Of a stretch of 24,073 nt of DNA, positions 1-7,358 are shown in pieces. The stretch is from a virus. Within the stretch, counting starts at the first letter, position 1. Every line of letters starts with the position of its first letter. Location of the stretch: positions 1 to 24,073 of the IMG/VR virus record IMGVR_UViG_3300047409_000435; one strand, written 5' to 3'. A model generated the notes under the pieces. That model was not told the origin of the DNA and ran no database searches. It saw nothing but the letters and a program-made list of their open reading frames with translations. Position numbers and translations under genes: made by a program.

Positions 1-1
1 C

Positions 2-61
2 TTCGTGGTCGGCGGGGCGGCCGCCGTGTCGTCCTTCACCCTGACGCTCCCCGCGAGCTAG
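2..61 (+). CDS. 3' end of an upstream gene (partial)
   Basis: The frame running in from the left edge ends with a TAG stop at 59-61 and encodes about 19 small and hydroxylated residues (ending TLTLPAS). A good ribosome site (GGGAGG, 65-70) for the next gene follows directly, which supports a tight gene junction here. The fragment is too short to assign a function. Its Ala/Val/Thr-rich beta-strand-like character would fit a virion or fibre protein, but that is a guess. Confidence 0.4.
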   Translation, partial: FVVGGAAAVSSFTLTLPAS

Positions 62-75
62 ACCGGGAGGCCACC

Positions 76-1638
76 ATGCCCGCGCCCGCCCTGATGCCCC
101 TCATCTCCCGGTCGCTCCCCGCCTACGACTCGGGCGGCTTCGGCGGGGCGAACGCCGCCAGCAACGCCGTGGACGCCGACTACTCGACCAACTGGCGGCT
201 CGTCAACGTCCCCTCGGGCGGCAGCCCGCAGTACTGGGCGCTCGACATCAGCGGCGTCGCGGGCGCGGCCAAGGCCAGCGTCGTCCTCCACTGGTTCAAC
301 GACAGTTCCCTCAGCTTCTGGGACGGGGTGAGCGCCCAGAGCAGCGCCAACTTCAACAACCTCCTGCGCGACTACACCCTGCGCGGCCACGCGGGGGCCG
401 GTGGCGGCGTGCCGCCGGTCATCGGCGATGCGGGCTGGGTCACGCTCGCCACCGTCACCGGCAACGTCTACCGCTCCCGCCAGCACGCCCTCACCCTGAC
501 CGGCTACAACTGGCTGTCCTTCCGCATCACCGCCGCCAACGGCGCGGGCGGCAACAACGATGTCGCGGGCCAGGTCAACGTCCACGACATCGCCGCCGGC
601 AACGCCGATAACATCCTCTTCCTCGGCGACTCCATCATGAGCGAGGGCATGTCGTGGCGCAACATCGGCGGCACGCCCTGGACGAACGGCCCGCTCACCA
701 AGCAAATCGAGACGCGCCTCGGGCGGTATCCGCTCTACCAGAATGGCGGGGTGCCGACGACCGCGAGCGGCTACGGCGACACCAACAAGGCCACGCTCTT
801 CAGCGGCTTCACCGGCAAATATGCGGTGTTGGGCTGGGGGGCGAACGATTCCTCGGCGGGCGTCAGCAAGGCCACCTTCAAGGCCAACATGCTCTCCATC
901 GCCACCTACGCGCTCGGCACGGTCGGCTGCACGGCCGTCATCCTCCCCAAGGTCACGAAGCGCACCACCGACGCGCCCGCCGATGCCTTCGTGGTGCAGT
1001 ACAACGCCGCCATTGACGAGCTGGCCGCCGCCGACCCGACGCATGTCCTCGTCGGCCCGGACTTCTACGCGGCCGTCAACAGCGGCACGCTGCCCCTCCG
1101 CGATGGCCTCCACCCGACCTTCGTCGGCGCGGGCAACGGCTACGAGGTCATGCAGGGGATGTGGGCCGACTGGCTCACCGCCAACCTCTATCCCGCCACC
1201 GGGGTTGGCGCGGCCGCGCTGCCCGCCCTCACCGGGACCGGCACGGGCGTCTTCGCCGCCACCCCGTTTGCCACCGTCCTCGGCGGCACGGGCACCTGGA
1301 CGGGCGTGGCCGGGGCCGTGCCCAACCTGACCGTGCGCCAGGGCGACACCGTGACGAAGTTCCTCACGGTCGCGGACGCCGGCCAGCCCACGGACCTGAC
1401 CAACGCCGCCGTGACGTTCCACCTGCGCCTCCCCAACAGCACCACCGACAGCCTCGCCCAGTCGCTCACCCTCACGAACGCCCCCGGCGGCGTCGCCACC
1501 CTCACCCTCACCGCCGCGCAGACCGCCGCCCTGCCCGCGCGCCGCACCCTGACCTACGAGGTCGAGTGCGTTGACGCCATCGGCAACGTCACGACCCCGG
1601 TCGCGGGCCTCTGCTACGTCGGGGAGGACAGCGGATGA
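76..1638 (+). CDS. Virion-associated SGNH/GDSL hydrolase with discoidin-like and BppU-like domains
   Basis: This 520-residue protein has three visible parts. Residues about 1-175 look like a galactose-binding/discoidin-type beta sandwich. Residues about 178-370 are an SGNH hydrolase: the block I GDS motif has the nucleophile Ser186, block II Gly is near 224, block III GWGAND has Asn257, and block V has Asp343 and His346 (DGLH). Residues about 415-517 resemble the Ig-like BppU/DUF2479 domain of phage baseplate proteins (QGDT, then DLTNAAVTFHLR). The family deacetylates or de-esterifies carbohydrates, so a role in removing O-acetyl groups from a surface glycan during adsorption is likely. The ATG at 76 has a GGGAGG site six bases upstream, and the stop overlaps the next start as ATGA. 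All catalytic blocks are intact. The placement before the head genes, rather than with the tail fibre, is unusual. Confidence 0.8.
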   Translation: MPAPALMPLISRSLPAYDSGGFGGANAASNAVDADYSTNWRLVNVPSGGSPQYWALDISGVAGAAKASVVLHWFNDSSLSFWDGVSAQSSANFNNLLRDYTLRGHAGAGGGVPPVIGDAGWVTLATVTGNVYRSRQHALTLTGYNWLSFRITAANGAGGNNDVAGQVNVHDIAAGNADNILFLGDSIMSEGMSWRNIGGTPWTNGPLTKQIETRLGRYPLYQNGGVPTTASGYGDTNKATLFSGFTGKYAVLGWGANDSSAGVSKATFKANMLSIATYALGTVGCTAVILPKVTKRTTDAPADAFVVQYNAAIDELAAADPTHVLVGPDFYAAVNSGTLPLRDGLHPTFVGAGNGYEVMQGMWADWLTANLYPATGVGAAALPALTGTGTGVFAATPFATVLGGTGTWTGVAGAVPNLTVRQGDTVTKFLTVADAGQPTDLTNAAVTFHLRLPNSTTDSLAQSLTLTNAPGGVATLTLTAAQTAALPARRTLTYEVECVDAIGNVTTPVAGLCYVGEDSG

Positions 1639-2699
1639 CCGCCCCGCGTGTCCTGTCCGTCATCGGCGAGGTGGACGCCTCGACCGCCTGGCGCACCACG
1701 CAGCCGGCGGAAATGCTCGCGAAGGCGGGCCACTTCGTCACGTACATCGACAAGAATGACCCGCACCTCGGGCTGGTCGCCCTGCTGGCCGACATCATCG
1801 TGTTGCCGCGCATGACCTGGCCCGCCGCCGACCTCCCGCAGGCGCGCGACTGGATTGCGGGATTGCGGCAGCGCGGGAAGACGTTCGTCTTTGAAGTGGA
1901 CGATGACATGTTCCTCCACATCGACGAACACCTCACCGACCTTGAGGACCGGGAGCAAGTCGAGCGGATGCGCGGGGTGACCGACGCCCTGCGCCTATGC
2001 CACGCCGCCACGGTCAGCGTGCCCCGCCTGTCCACCACCGTCCGCGCCGTGACGCGCCCCGACTTCCCGGTGGCGACCGTCCCCAACTACATCGACCTCG
2101 CCCGCTTCGACGCGGCCAGGGCACGGGCACGCCGCCCCTGGCCCGCCCTCACCATCGGCTGGGTGGGGGCCAAGCGCCAGGCGAGCGACATCGCCCCGCT
2201 GGTGGCGGCGTGGGGCACCATCGCCCGCCGCCATCCCGCCGTGCGCTTCGTCATCGCGGGCCATCCGTTCCCGGCCCTCGTCAATAGCGTCCCGCCCGGT
2301 CGCCTGCGCGTGCTGCCCTGGTTGCCGTTCGACCGCTACCCGGAGCACTACGCGGGCATCGACATCGGCTGCTGCGCGGTGGGCGAGACGCCGTTCAACA
2401 AGTGCAAGAGCGACATCAAGGCGCAGGAGTTCGGGGCCGCTGGCGCGGCGGTGGTGGCGAGTCCCTGGCTGTACAAGGAGTTGGTGCGCGACGGGGACAC
2501 CGGGCTGCTGGCGACGACCGCCGAGGAGTGGACGGTGGCCCTCGACCGGCTGGTGCGGGACGCCGCGCTCCGCAAAGCCCTCGGCCGGCGACTGCGGCGG
2601 CGGGTGGAGGACGAGCGGGCGCTGGCGACCCATGCCGAGGCGTGGCTGGGGGCGTGGGCGTGGCTCATCGAACAGGCGCGCGAAAGGGCAGCGGCATGA
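1635..2699 (+). CDS. GT-B fold glycosyltransferase (GT4-like)
   Basis: This 354-residue protein has the two-Rossmann-lobe layout of GT-B enzymes. An N-terminal half (LSVIGEVDASTAWR, 7-20) is followed by VPNYID at 149-154, the start of the second lobe at IGWVGAK (174-180), and FVIAGHPFP (205-213). The donor-binding region contains KSDIKAQEFGAAGAAVVAS (258-276), with the Glu typical of the GT4 EX7E region. It probably transfers a sugar from a nucleotide donor. Start and stop overlap both neighbours as ATGA, so it is translationally coupled to the SGNH protein and the Com-like protein. The acceptor cannot be read from sequence; virion protein or host surface glycan are the options. It lies apart from the sugar cassette at 6759-11357 but may act with it. 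Confidence 0.8.
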   Translation: MTAPRVLSVIGEVDASTAWRTTQPAEMLAKAGHFVTYIDKNDPHLGLVALLADIIVLPRMTWPAADLPQARDWIAGLRQRGKTFVFEVDDDMFLHIDEHLTDLEDREQVERMRGVTDALRLCHAATVSVPRLSTTVRAVTRPDFPVATVPNYIDLARFDAARARARRPWPALTIGWVGAKRQASDIAPLVAAWGTIARRHPAVRFVIAGHPFPALVNSVPPGRLRVLPWLPFDRYPEHYAGIDIGCCAVGETPFNKCKSDIKAQEFGAAGAAVVASPWLYKELVRDGDTGLLATTAEEWTVALDRLVRDAALRKALGRRLRRRVEDERALATHAEAWLGAWAWLIEQARERAAA

Positions 2700-2920
2700 A
2701 AGTGGAACACGCCGCCATCACCAACCAGGAGCGGTTGCCGCGCCACGCCGGACCGGGGGGCATCCAAGTGCGCTGCCGTTGCGGCCAGGTGCTCGGCCTG
2801 GTCGAGGACGGTCGCCTCTTCTTGCGGCACAAGGGGCGCGAGTTGACCGCCACCCTCCCGGCCGAGGTGCGCTGCGAGCGGTGCGGGTGGCACACCCACG
2901 TCGGATTGACAAGCCGCTAA
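2696..2920 (+). CDS. Com-like small zinc-ribbon protein
   Basis: The 74-residue product carries a zinc-ribbon pattern: VRCRCGQVLG near residues 25-34, then RCERCGWHTH near 61-70. This resembles the phage Mu Com family of translational regulators (IRC..C..LL, then I.CPRC), except that the first knuckle reads C-x-C rather than C-x-x-C. Mu Com binds mRNA, so RNA or nucleic-acid binding is plausible but not shown. The start is the ATG overlapping the glycosyltransferase stop (ATGA). The 3' end of the gene contains the -35 box of the promoter for the head genes. A structural zinc ribbon without regulatory function is the alternative. Confidence 0.65.
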   Translation: MKVEHAAITNQERLPRHAGPGGIQVRCRCGQVLGLVEDGRLFLRHKGRELTATLPAEVRCERCGWHTHVGLTSR

Positions 2921-2934
2921 CGCGCGCCTATAGT
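2906..2934 (+). promoter_or_regulatory. Near-consensus sigma70 promoter for the head gene operon
   Basis: TTGACA at 2906-2911 and TATAGT at 2929-2934 are separated by exactly 17 bases. This matches 11 of 12 consensus positions, which stands out in such GC-rich DNA. The -35 box lies inside the 3' end of the Com-like gene and the -10 lies just after its stop. The expected start of transcription is near 2941, giving a leader of about 92 nucleotides before the prohead protease. Confidence 0.8.
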
Positions 2935-2940
2935 GTTGCC

Positions 2941-3032
2941 ATAACCAACACCCCTCCGGGCTTATGCGGCCCACTACGGCGCGGCTCTACTGCCGCCCAC
3001 TGGTGGGCCTTCTTCATGCCCGGAGGCGCGCG
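2941..3032 (+). promoter_or_regulatory. Folded 5' leader that pairs with the prohead protease ribosome site
   Basis: Three nested perfect stems can be read. P1: CCTCCGGGC (2953-2961) with GCCCGGAGG (3018-3026). P2: GGCCCAC (2968-2974) with GTGGGCC (3003-3009). P3: GCGGC (2981-2985) with GCCGC (2992-2996), loop TCTACT, extendable by two G-C pairs past a one-base bulge. Together they form a rod of about 23 base pairs. The 3' strand of P1 contains the whole Shine-Dalgarno GGAGG (3022-3026) for the GTG start at 3033, so the folded form should block initiation. Whether it responds to a protein, temperature or a ligand cannot be told from one sequence. Confidence 0.65.
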
Positions 3033-3782
3033 GTGGAACTCGAACGCAAGCAACTCGCCTTCAGCCTCACCGAACTGAAAGCCAAAGAGAGCGGCTGGGA
3101 GGTGGCGGGCTACGCCAGCACGTTTGGCGGGACGCCCGACAGTTACGGGGACATTGTCGCCAAGGGGGCGTTCAGCGCCTCCCTCCTCACCCGCCCCAAC
3201 GTGCGCCTCCTCTGGCAGCACGACCTCGCGGAGCCGATTGGCAAGGCCATCAGCCTGACCGAGGACGACAAGGGGCTGCTGGGCCACTGGTCCCTGGTGC
3301 CCACCGACACCGGCACCAAGGCGCACCAGCTCCTCACGGCCGGCCTCGTGGATGCCCTCTCCATTGGTTTCATGACCAAGGCCGCCGACTACAGCGACGA
3401 CGGCACGCGCGTCCTGCGCGAGGTCGAGCTGGTGGAGGTGTCGCTCGTCACCGTGCCCGCCAACACCAACGCCATCGTCACCAGCTTCAAGACCGACCTC
3501 CCCTTCACCGCGCTCCTACAGCAGGCCGGCGAGGCGCAGGCGACCGTCGCGCGGGAGGCGAAAGCACTCCGCGACCGTCGCGCCGCCATCAATCGCCCGC
3601 TCAACGACCAGCACCAGCAAGCGATAGCGGCCTTCCTGGCAGAGGCGAAAGCGCTGCACGAGGAACTGGCCGCGCTCGCGGTCGTGACTCCCGAGGCGGA
3701 AGCCGACGAGTCGGAGGCCCTGGCCCTACGACTGGCACTCGCCCGGCGGCGCTACGCCGCCATTCTCAAGGAGTCAGCATGA
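3033..3782 (+). CDS. HK97-type prohead serine protease (U35)
   Basis: This 249-residue protein is the head maturation protease that cleaves the capsid protein delta domain during assembly. The family core is clear: GYASTFGG with YGDIVAKGAF (26-47), the catalytic His63 in LLWQHD, and the nucleophile Ser110 in DALSIGF, followed by VELVEVSLVTVPAN (131-144). The C-terminal third (about 160-249) is Ala/Glu-rich and helical, as expected for a scaffold-like tail. I chose GTG 3033 because GGAGG (3022-3026) sits six bases upstream and the encoded VELERKQLAFS matches the usual family N terminus. The in-frame ATG at 2964 has no ribosome site and would add 23 unrelated residues. The stop overlaps the capsid start. 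Confidence 0.92.
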   Translation: MELERKQLAFSLTELKAKESGWEVAGYASTFGGTPDSYGDIVAKGAFSASLLTRPNVRLLWQHDLAEPIGKAISLTEDDKGLLGHWSLVPTDTGTKAHQLLTAGLVDALSIGFMTKAADYSDDGTRVLREVELVEVSLVTVPANTNAIVTSFKTDLPFTALLQQAGEAQATVAREAKALRDRRAAINRPLNDQHQQAIAAFLAEAKALHEELAALAVVTPEAEADESEALALRLALARRRYAAILKESA

Positions 3783-5116
3783 GCGCCATCACCGACGTGC
3801 GCCGGCCCATCGAGGACTTGAGCCTCGCGCAAATCAACCAGGAGATTGCCACCCGCTTCCAGCAGGCCGAGACCGCCATGAAGGCCGGCCGGCCCGACGA
3901 CCTCGACCACGCCAAGGCGCTGCTCGAAGAGGTGGACCAGTTCGAGGTGGTGCGCCAGCGGAAGGAATCCCACGAGCAGATGGGCCTCCGCATCGCGGAT
4001 GGCCGCAAGCAGTACGGCACGCCCGCGCAGCCCATGCGCTTCGCCGACGCGCCCGAGGTGGCCGGTGGCGGCGTGCAGCGCGGCAGCAAGAGCCTCGGGC
4101 AGCTCTTCATCGAGTCGCTCGCCTACAAGGCGGCCATCGACAATCGCCTCATCGTCCCCGACTCGCAGATGGGCGGGCCGCTGGTCGTCAACTTCAAGGA
4201 CTATTCGCTCGTCCGCGAGGTGATGGAGCGCAAGGCGCTCATCGTGGGCAACAGCACCACGTCGGGCGGCGCGGGCGTCATCAACGACTTCCAGGCCGGC
4301 TACATCGACGTGCGCCAGCGCGGCCTCACCCTGCTCGACATCGTCAGCCGCATCCCCACCAGCAGCGACACCATCGACTACCTGGTGCAGTCGAGCTTCA
4401 CCAACGCCGCCGCCGGGGTGGCCGAGGCGACCGCCGCCAGCGGCACCAGCGGCACCAAGCCCGAGAGCGCGCTCGACTTCGCGCGCGTCACCAAGCCCGT
4501 CGAAACCATCGCGCACTGGATTCCGGTGACGACCCGCGCCCTGGCCGACTTCCCGCAGATTTCCGCCATCATCGACGGGCAACTGCGGCTCGGCATCGAC
4601 CTGGCGTTGGAGTCCTACATCATCACCGGCAACGGCACCTCGCCCAACCTGGAGGGCATCCTCACCAACACGGGCGTGCAGACACAGGCGCTCGGCTCCG
4701 ATAGCACGCCCGATGCGCTCTTCAAGGCGATGGTCAAAGTCCAGGTGACGGGGCTATCGGTCCCCAGCGCCCACGTCCTCAACCCGCTCAACTGGCAGAC
4801 GGTGCGGCTGCTCCGCGAGAACGCGGCGACCGCCTCGGCCGGCGGGTATCTGCTCGGCCCGCCCAGCATGGTCGGTGCCAACACCCTCTGGGGGCTGCCC
4901 GTCGTCCTGTCCATCGGCATGACCGCCAACACCGCCGTCGTGGCCGACTGGTCGATGGCGACGATGGCCCTCTACGACCGCGAGCAGACGACCGTCCGCA
5001 CCGGCTACATCAACGACGACTTCACCCGCAACATCGTGCGCTTGCTCGCCGAGATGCGCGCGGCGTTCGCCATCTTCCGGCCGACCGCCATCTGCAAGGT
5101 CACCGGGCTGACCTAG
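3779..5116 (+). CDS. Major capsid protein, HK97 fold
   Basis: This 445-residue protein has an N-terminal charged helical delta domain (about 10-75, coiled-coil character) and a C-terminal HK97-fold body. Recognisable body features are SRIPTSSDTIDYLVQ, the ALADFPQISAIIDGQL helix and the ALESYIITGNGTSPNLEGIL segment typical of the family. The delta domain should be removed by the protease encoded immediately upstream. A ribosome site AAGGAG (3768-3773) precedes the ATG, which overlaps the protease stop. A strong hairpin lies about 50 bases after the stop. Expression is expected to be the highest of the head genes. Confidence 0.95.
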   Translation: MSAITDVRRPIEDLSLAQINQEIATRFQQAETAMKAGRPDDLDHAKALLEEVDQFEVVRQRKESHEQMGLRIADGRKQYGTPAQPMRFADAPEVAGGGVQRGSKSLGQLFIESLAYKAAIDNRLIVPDSQMGGPLVVNFKDYSLVREVMERKALIVGNSTTSGGAGVINDFQAGYIDVRQRGLTLLDIVSRIPTSSDTIDYLVQSSFTNAAAGVAEATAASGTSGTKPESALDFARVTKPVETIAHWIPVTTRALADFPQISAIIDGQLRLGIDLALESYIITGNGTSPNLEGILTNTGVQTQALGSDSTPDALFKAMVKVQVTGLSVPSAHVLNPLNWQTVRLLRENAATASAGGYLLGPPSMVGANTLWGLPVVLSIGMTANTAVVADWSMATMALYDREQTTVRTGYINDDFTRNIVRLLAEMRAAFAIFRPTAICKVTGLT

Positions 5117-5168
5117 AACAGGCTCGCTAACGGAGGGGCACGGCTGACCACAACCGAATGGCCTTGTC

Positions 5169-5195
5169 GGGGGCGGTAGCGGGTCTACCGCCCCC
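5169..5195 (+). terminator. Strong hairpin after the capsid gene, terminator or processing element
   Basis: An 11-bp perfect stem (GGGGGCGGTAG, 5169-5179, with CTACCGCCCCC, 5185-5195) closes a five-base loop (CGGGT). No T-run follows, so it is not a textbook intrinsic terminator. It could attenuate transcription or protect the capsid mRNA 3' end. The rest of the 151-bp gap holds only the ribosome site for the next gene, where GAAAGGAGC occurs twice (from about 5233 and 5255). Confidence 0.5.
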
Positions 5196-5267
5196 GGCCC
5201 CCTCGCTCCGATTGACCTTGGCACGCGCCGAGGAAAGGAGCCCCCACCGCTCTGAAAGGAGCACCCG

Positions 5268-5882
5268 ATGGCGTCATCCTACGCCACCCTCGCCTGGCTC
5301 AAGACCGCGCTCCAAATCGCGGACGAGAGCGACGACAGCCCGCTGCAACTGGCGCTCGACGCGGCCACCGCGCTCATCGACCAGTGGACCGGGCGGTCAT
5401 TCCGGGACGAGGCGGGTGCGACCAAGTACTTCTGGGCCACCTCGCCCAACATCCTCGAACTGCGCCCCGACATCCGCACCATCACCAGCGTGGCGGTCGA
5501 TACCAACGGCGACCTGACGTTTGCCACGAGCCTCGCCGCGACCGATTACCTCCTCGCCCCGCTCATGCCGCTGCCCGACACGGGCATCTACACCCGCCTC
5601 CGCATCGCCCCGCTGTCGTCGCGCTCCTTCCCCCAGGACCGCCAGGTGCGCGTGGTGGGGGACTGGGGCTACACGGTGGACGGCGACGCCCCGGCACCGA
5701 TACGGCAAGCCTGCCTGATTCAAGCGGAGCGGCTGTTCAAACGGGCGCGCGAGGCACCGTTCGGCATCTTGCAGACCACCGACCTGGGGCAGTTCACCAG
5801 AATCAGCCAGGCTGACCCGGATGTCATGGCGCTCATCGACCCCTACAAGGGCGCGGTCGCGGGCGAGTGGGTGGCCGTGTAA
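5268..5882 (+). CDS. Head-tail connector (gp6-like adaptor)
   Basis: This 204-residue protein has the adaptor family layout. An N-terminal helical segment is followed by a Leu-rich helix (LQLALDAATALIDQWTGRSF, 27-46), beta strands from about 60 to 140, and a C-terminal helix (IRQACLIQAERLFKRAREAP). Such proteins (HK97 gp6, SPP1 gp15) form the ring below the portal. The position directly after the capsid gene is the standard one. AAAGGAG lies about six bases before the ATG. The next gene starts within its stop codon (TAATG). No separate stopper protein is recognisable between this gene and the gp10-like gene. Confidence 0.8.
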   Translation: MASSYATLAWLKTALQIADESDDSPLQLALDAATALIDQWTGRSFRDEAGATKYFWATSPNILELRPDIRTITSVAVDTNGDLTFATSLAATDYLLAPLMPLPDTGIYTRLRIAPLSSRSFPQDRQVRVVGDWGYTVDGDAPAPIRQACLIQAERLFKRAREAPFGILQTTDLGQFTRISQADPDVMALIDPYKGAVAGEWVAV

Positions 5883-6358
5883 TGGCGGGCGGGATAACGA
5901 TGCAGATTATCGGGCTGGAGGCGTTGCAGGCGGGTGTCGCCGCCGGTCCCGCCACGCTCGCGGCCGAGGTGCGGACGGCGATGACGGCGGGGTCGCTCCT
6001 CATCGAGGGCAGCGCCAGGCGGCTCGCCCCCAGGCACACCGGGCGCTTGGCCGGCAGCATCACCCACGCCATCACGGGCGGCGGGGCGAACCTCACCAGC
6101 AAGATTGGCCCGAGTGTCGCCTACGGGCTGTACGCCGAACTCGGGCGCGGGCCGGGCCGACCGCCGCCGGTATCCGCTGTGGCGTCCTGGGCACGGGCGC
6201 ACGGCATCGACCCGTTCGTCCTGGCCCGCGCGATTGGCCGGAAGGGGACCAAGCCCCACCCCTACATGAAACCCGCCTTTGCCGCCAACGTCTCGGGCGT
6301 CATCGCCCTCTTCCAGAAGGTCGGGGCGACGGTCGTCGCGCGGATGGCGGGTGGGTGA
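5882..6358 (+). CDS. HK97 gp10-like neck/tail-completion protein
   Basis: The 158-residue product matches the HK97 gp10 family. It has an N-terminal helix around ALQAGVAAGPATLAAEVRTA, then SARRLAPRHTGRLAGSI (the conserved P-x-x-T-G-x-L-x-x-S pattern), then a YGLYAELGRG strand-turn and a C-terminal PHPYMKPAF motif. Family members act at the head-tail joining region. The ATG at 5882 is favoured because it overlaps the previous stop as TAATG. An internal ATG at 5900 and a GTG at 5867 are possible alternatives, and none has a strong ribosome site. The stop at 6356-6358 overlaps the next start. Confidence 0.85.
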   Translation: MAGGITMQIIGLEALQAGVAAGPATLAAEVRTAMTAGSLLIEGSARRLAPRHTGRLAGSITHAITGGGANLTSKIGPSVAYGLYAELGRGPGRPPPVSAVASWARAHGIDPFVLARAIGRKGTKPHPYMKPAFAANVSGVIALFQKVGATVVARMAGG

Positions 6359-6762
6359 TGCCGTCAACGTTGGAGGACATCACCACGGGCATCAAGCAGC
6401 GCCTCGCCACCATCGACGGCGTGCGCGCCTCGGCGGTCGAGCCGGCCAACCCCCAGCCGGTCGCCGCCTGGCCGTTCCTCCGCACCGCCGACTACGACGT
6501 GGCCTTCGACGGGGCGATGCGCTGGGAGTTCAGTCTCTACGTGATGGTGGCGCTCGCGGTCAACGCCAACGGGCAAACCAACCTGATGCCCTACCTCGCC
6601 CCCACCGGGGCCAAGTCGGTCAAGGCGGCCATCGAGGCCGACCCGACCCTCGGCGGCGTGGCCGACTCCACCAGGGTGACCAGGATTGACGGGGTCGGCA
6701 GCTACGCCGTCGCGGGCAGCACCCTGTACGGCGCGGTCCTGATACTCGAGGTGCTGGCATGA
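6358..6762 (+). CDS. Tail terminator-like protein
   Basis: The 134-residue protein begins with a helix (EDITTGIKQRLATIDGVRA) and continues with beta strands such as WEFSLYVMVAL and YGAVLILEVLA, in the layout of tail terminator proteins (lambda gpU, SPP1 gp17 class). Its position after the gp10-like gene supports this. Terminators cap the tail tube and bind the connector. The ATG at 6358 overlaps the previous TGA (TGATG), and the stop overlaps the next glycosyltransferase start (ATGA). Normally the tail tube gene follows directly; here about 4.6 kb of sugar-modifying genes intervene. Similarity is weak at the residue level, so the call leans on context. Confidence 0.65.
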   Translation: MPSTLEDITTGIKQRLATIDGVRASAVEPANPQPVAAWPFLRTADYDVAFDGAMRWEFSLYVMVALAVNANGQTNLMPYLAPTGAKSVKAAIEADPTLGGVADSTRVTRIDGVGSYAVAGSTLYGAVLILEVLA

Positions 6763-7358
6763 GCGGGCCGACGTTCAGCGTCATCGTGCCTACAGCCGGC
6801 CGGCCCACCCTGGCCCGCACGCTGGACAGCTTCGCGGGGCAGTTGCTGCCGGGCGACGAATGCATCGTGGTCGGCGACACGTTCGACGGCCCGCTGCCCG
6901 AGACCGAGGCCATCTGCCGGGATTACCCCTTCGTGCGCTATGTCGAACATGCGTCTTCCGCCCACTTCTGGGGACACCCACAGTACGAGCACGGGCAGGA
7001 ACTGGCGCACGGCGACTGGCTGCTGGGCAACGACGACGACGACATCTTCACCCCCGACGCCTTCGACGCCATCCGCTCGGCCATCGTGGCCCTCCCCGCG
7101 CCGTGCCCGCTCCTGTTCCGCTTCCGGTCCTACTGGGGGATGACCTTCTGGGACACGCCCGGCCTGCTGGCCCAGGCGCGCATCGGGGGACATTGCCTCG
7201 TGCAGCCCAACATCCCCGGCAAGGTGGGCCAGCGCAACGTGGAGGGGCGCTATCGGTACGAGAGCGACTACGACTGGGTAACCGACACGGTCGCCCGCTG
7301 GCACCCGGTGGTGCCGGTCTGGGTGGACGCCGTGATTAGTGTGGCGAGGCCAGTATGA
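6759..7358 (+). CDS. GT2-like (GT-A fold) glycosyltransferase
   Basis: This 199-residue protein opens with the GT2 signature FSVIVPTAGRPTLARTLDS (6-24). The first strand pairs with ECIVVGDTFDG (34-44), and the metal/nucleotide-sugar site is NDDDDIF at 91-97, the equivalent of the DxD motif. It is shorter than most GT2 enzymes and ends soon after a predicted acceptor-side segment. It starts within the stop of the tail terminator gene and ends within the start of the GNAT gene (both ATGA), so it is firmly part of the rightward operon. The likely role is transfer of a sugar to a virion protein or glycan; the substrate is unknown. Confidence 0.75.
   Translation: MSGPTFSVIVPTAGRPTLARTLDSFAGQLLPGDECIVVGDTFDGPLPETEAICRDYPFVRYVEHASSAHFWGHPQYEHGQELAHGDWLLGNDDDDIFTPDAFDAIRSAIVALPAPCPLLFRFRSYWGMTFWDTPGLLAQARIGGHCLVQPNIPGKVGQRNVEGRYRYESDYDWVTDTVARWHPVVPVWVDAVISVARPV

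Noticed and set aside
58-1422. 454-residue leftward open frame opposite the SGNH gene
   Set aside because: It is a GC-rich antisense shadow (Gly/Ala/Arg/Val-rich, no domain), while the plus strand has intact catalytic motifs and a ribosome site.
2964-3032. ATG at 2964 as the start of the prohead protease
   Set aside because: No ribosome site, and the extra 23 residues do not resemble the family N terminus; GTG 3033 has GGAGG at proper spacing. It cannot be excluded as a minor start when the leader is folded.
5212-5240. TTGACC at 5212 as a -35 for the connector genes
   Set aside because: Nothing resembling a -10 lies 15-19 bases downstream; that stretch is the purine-rich ribosome site region.
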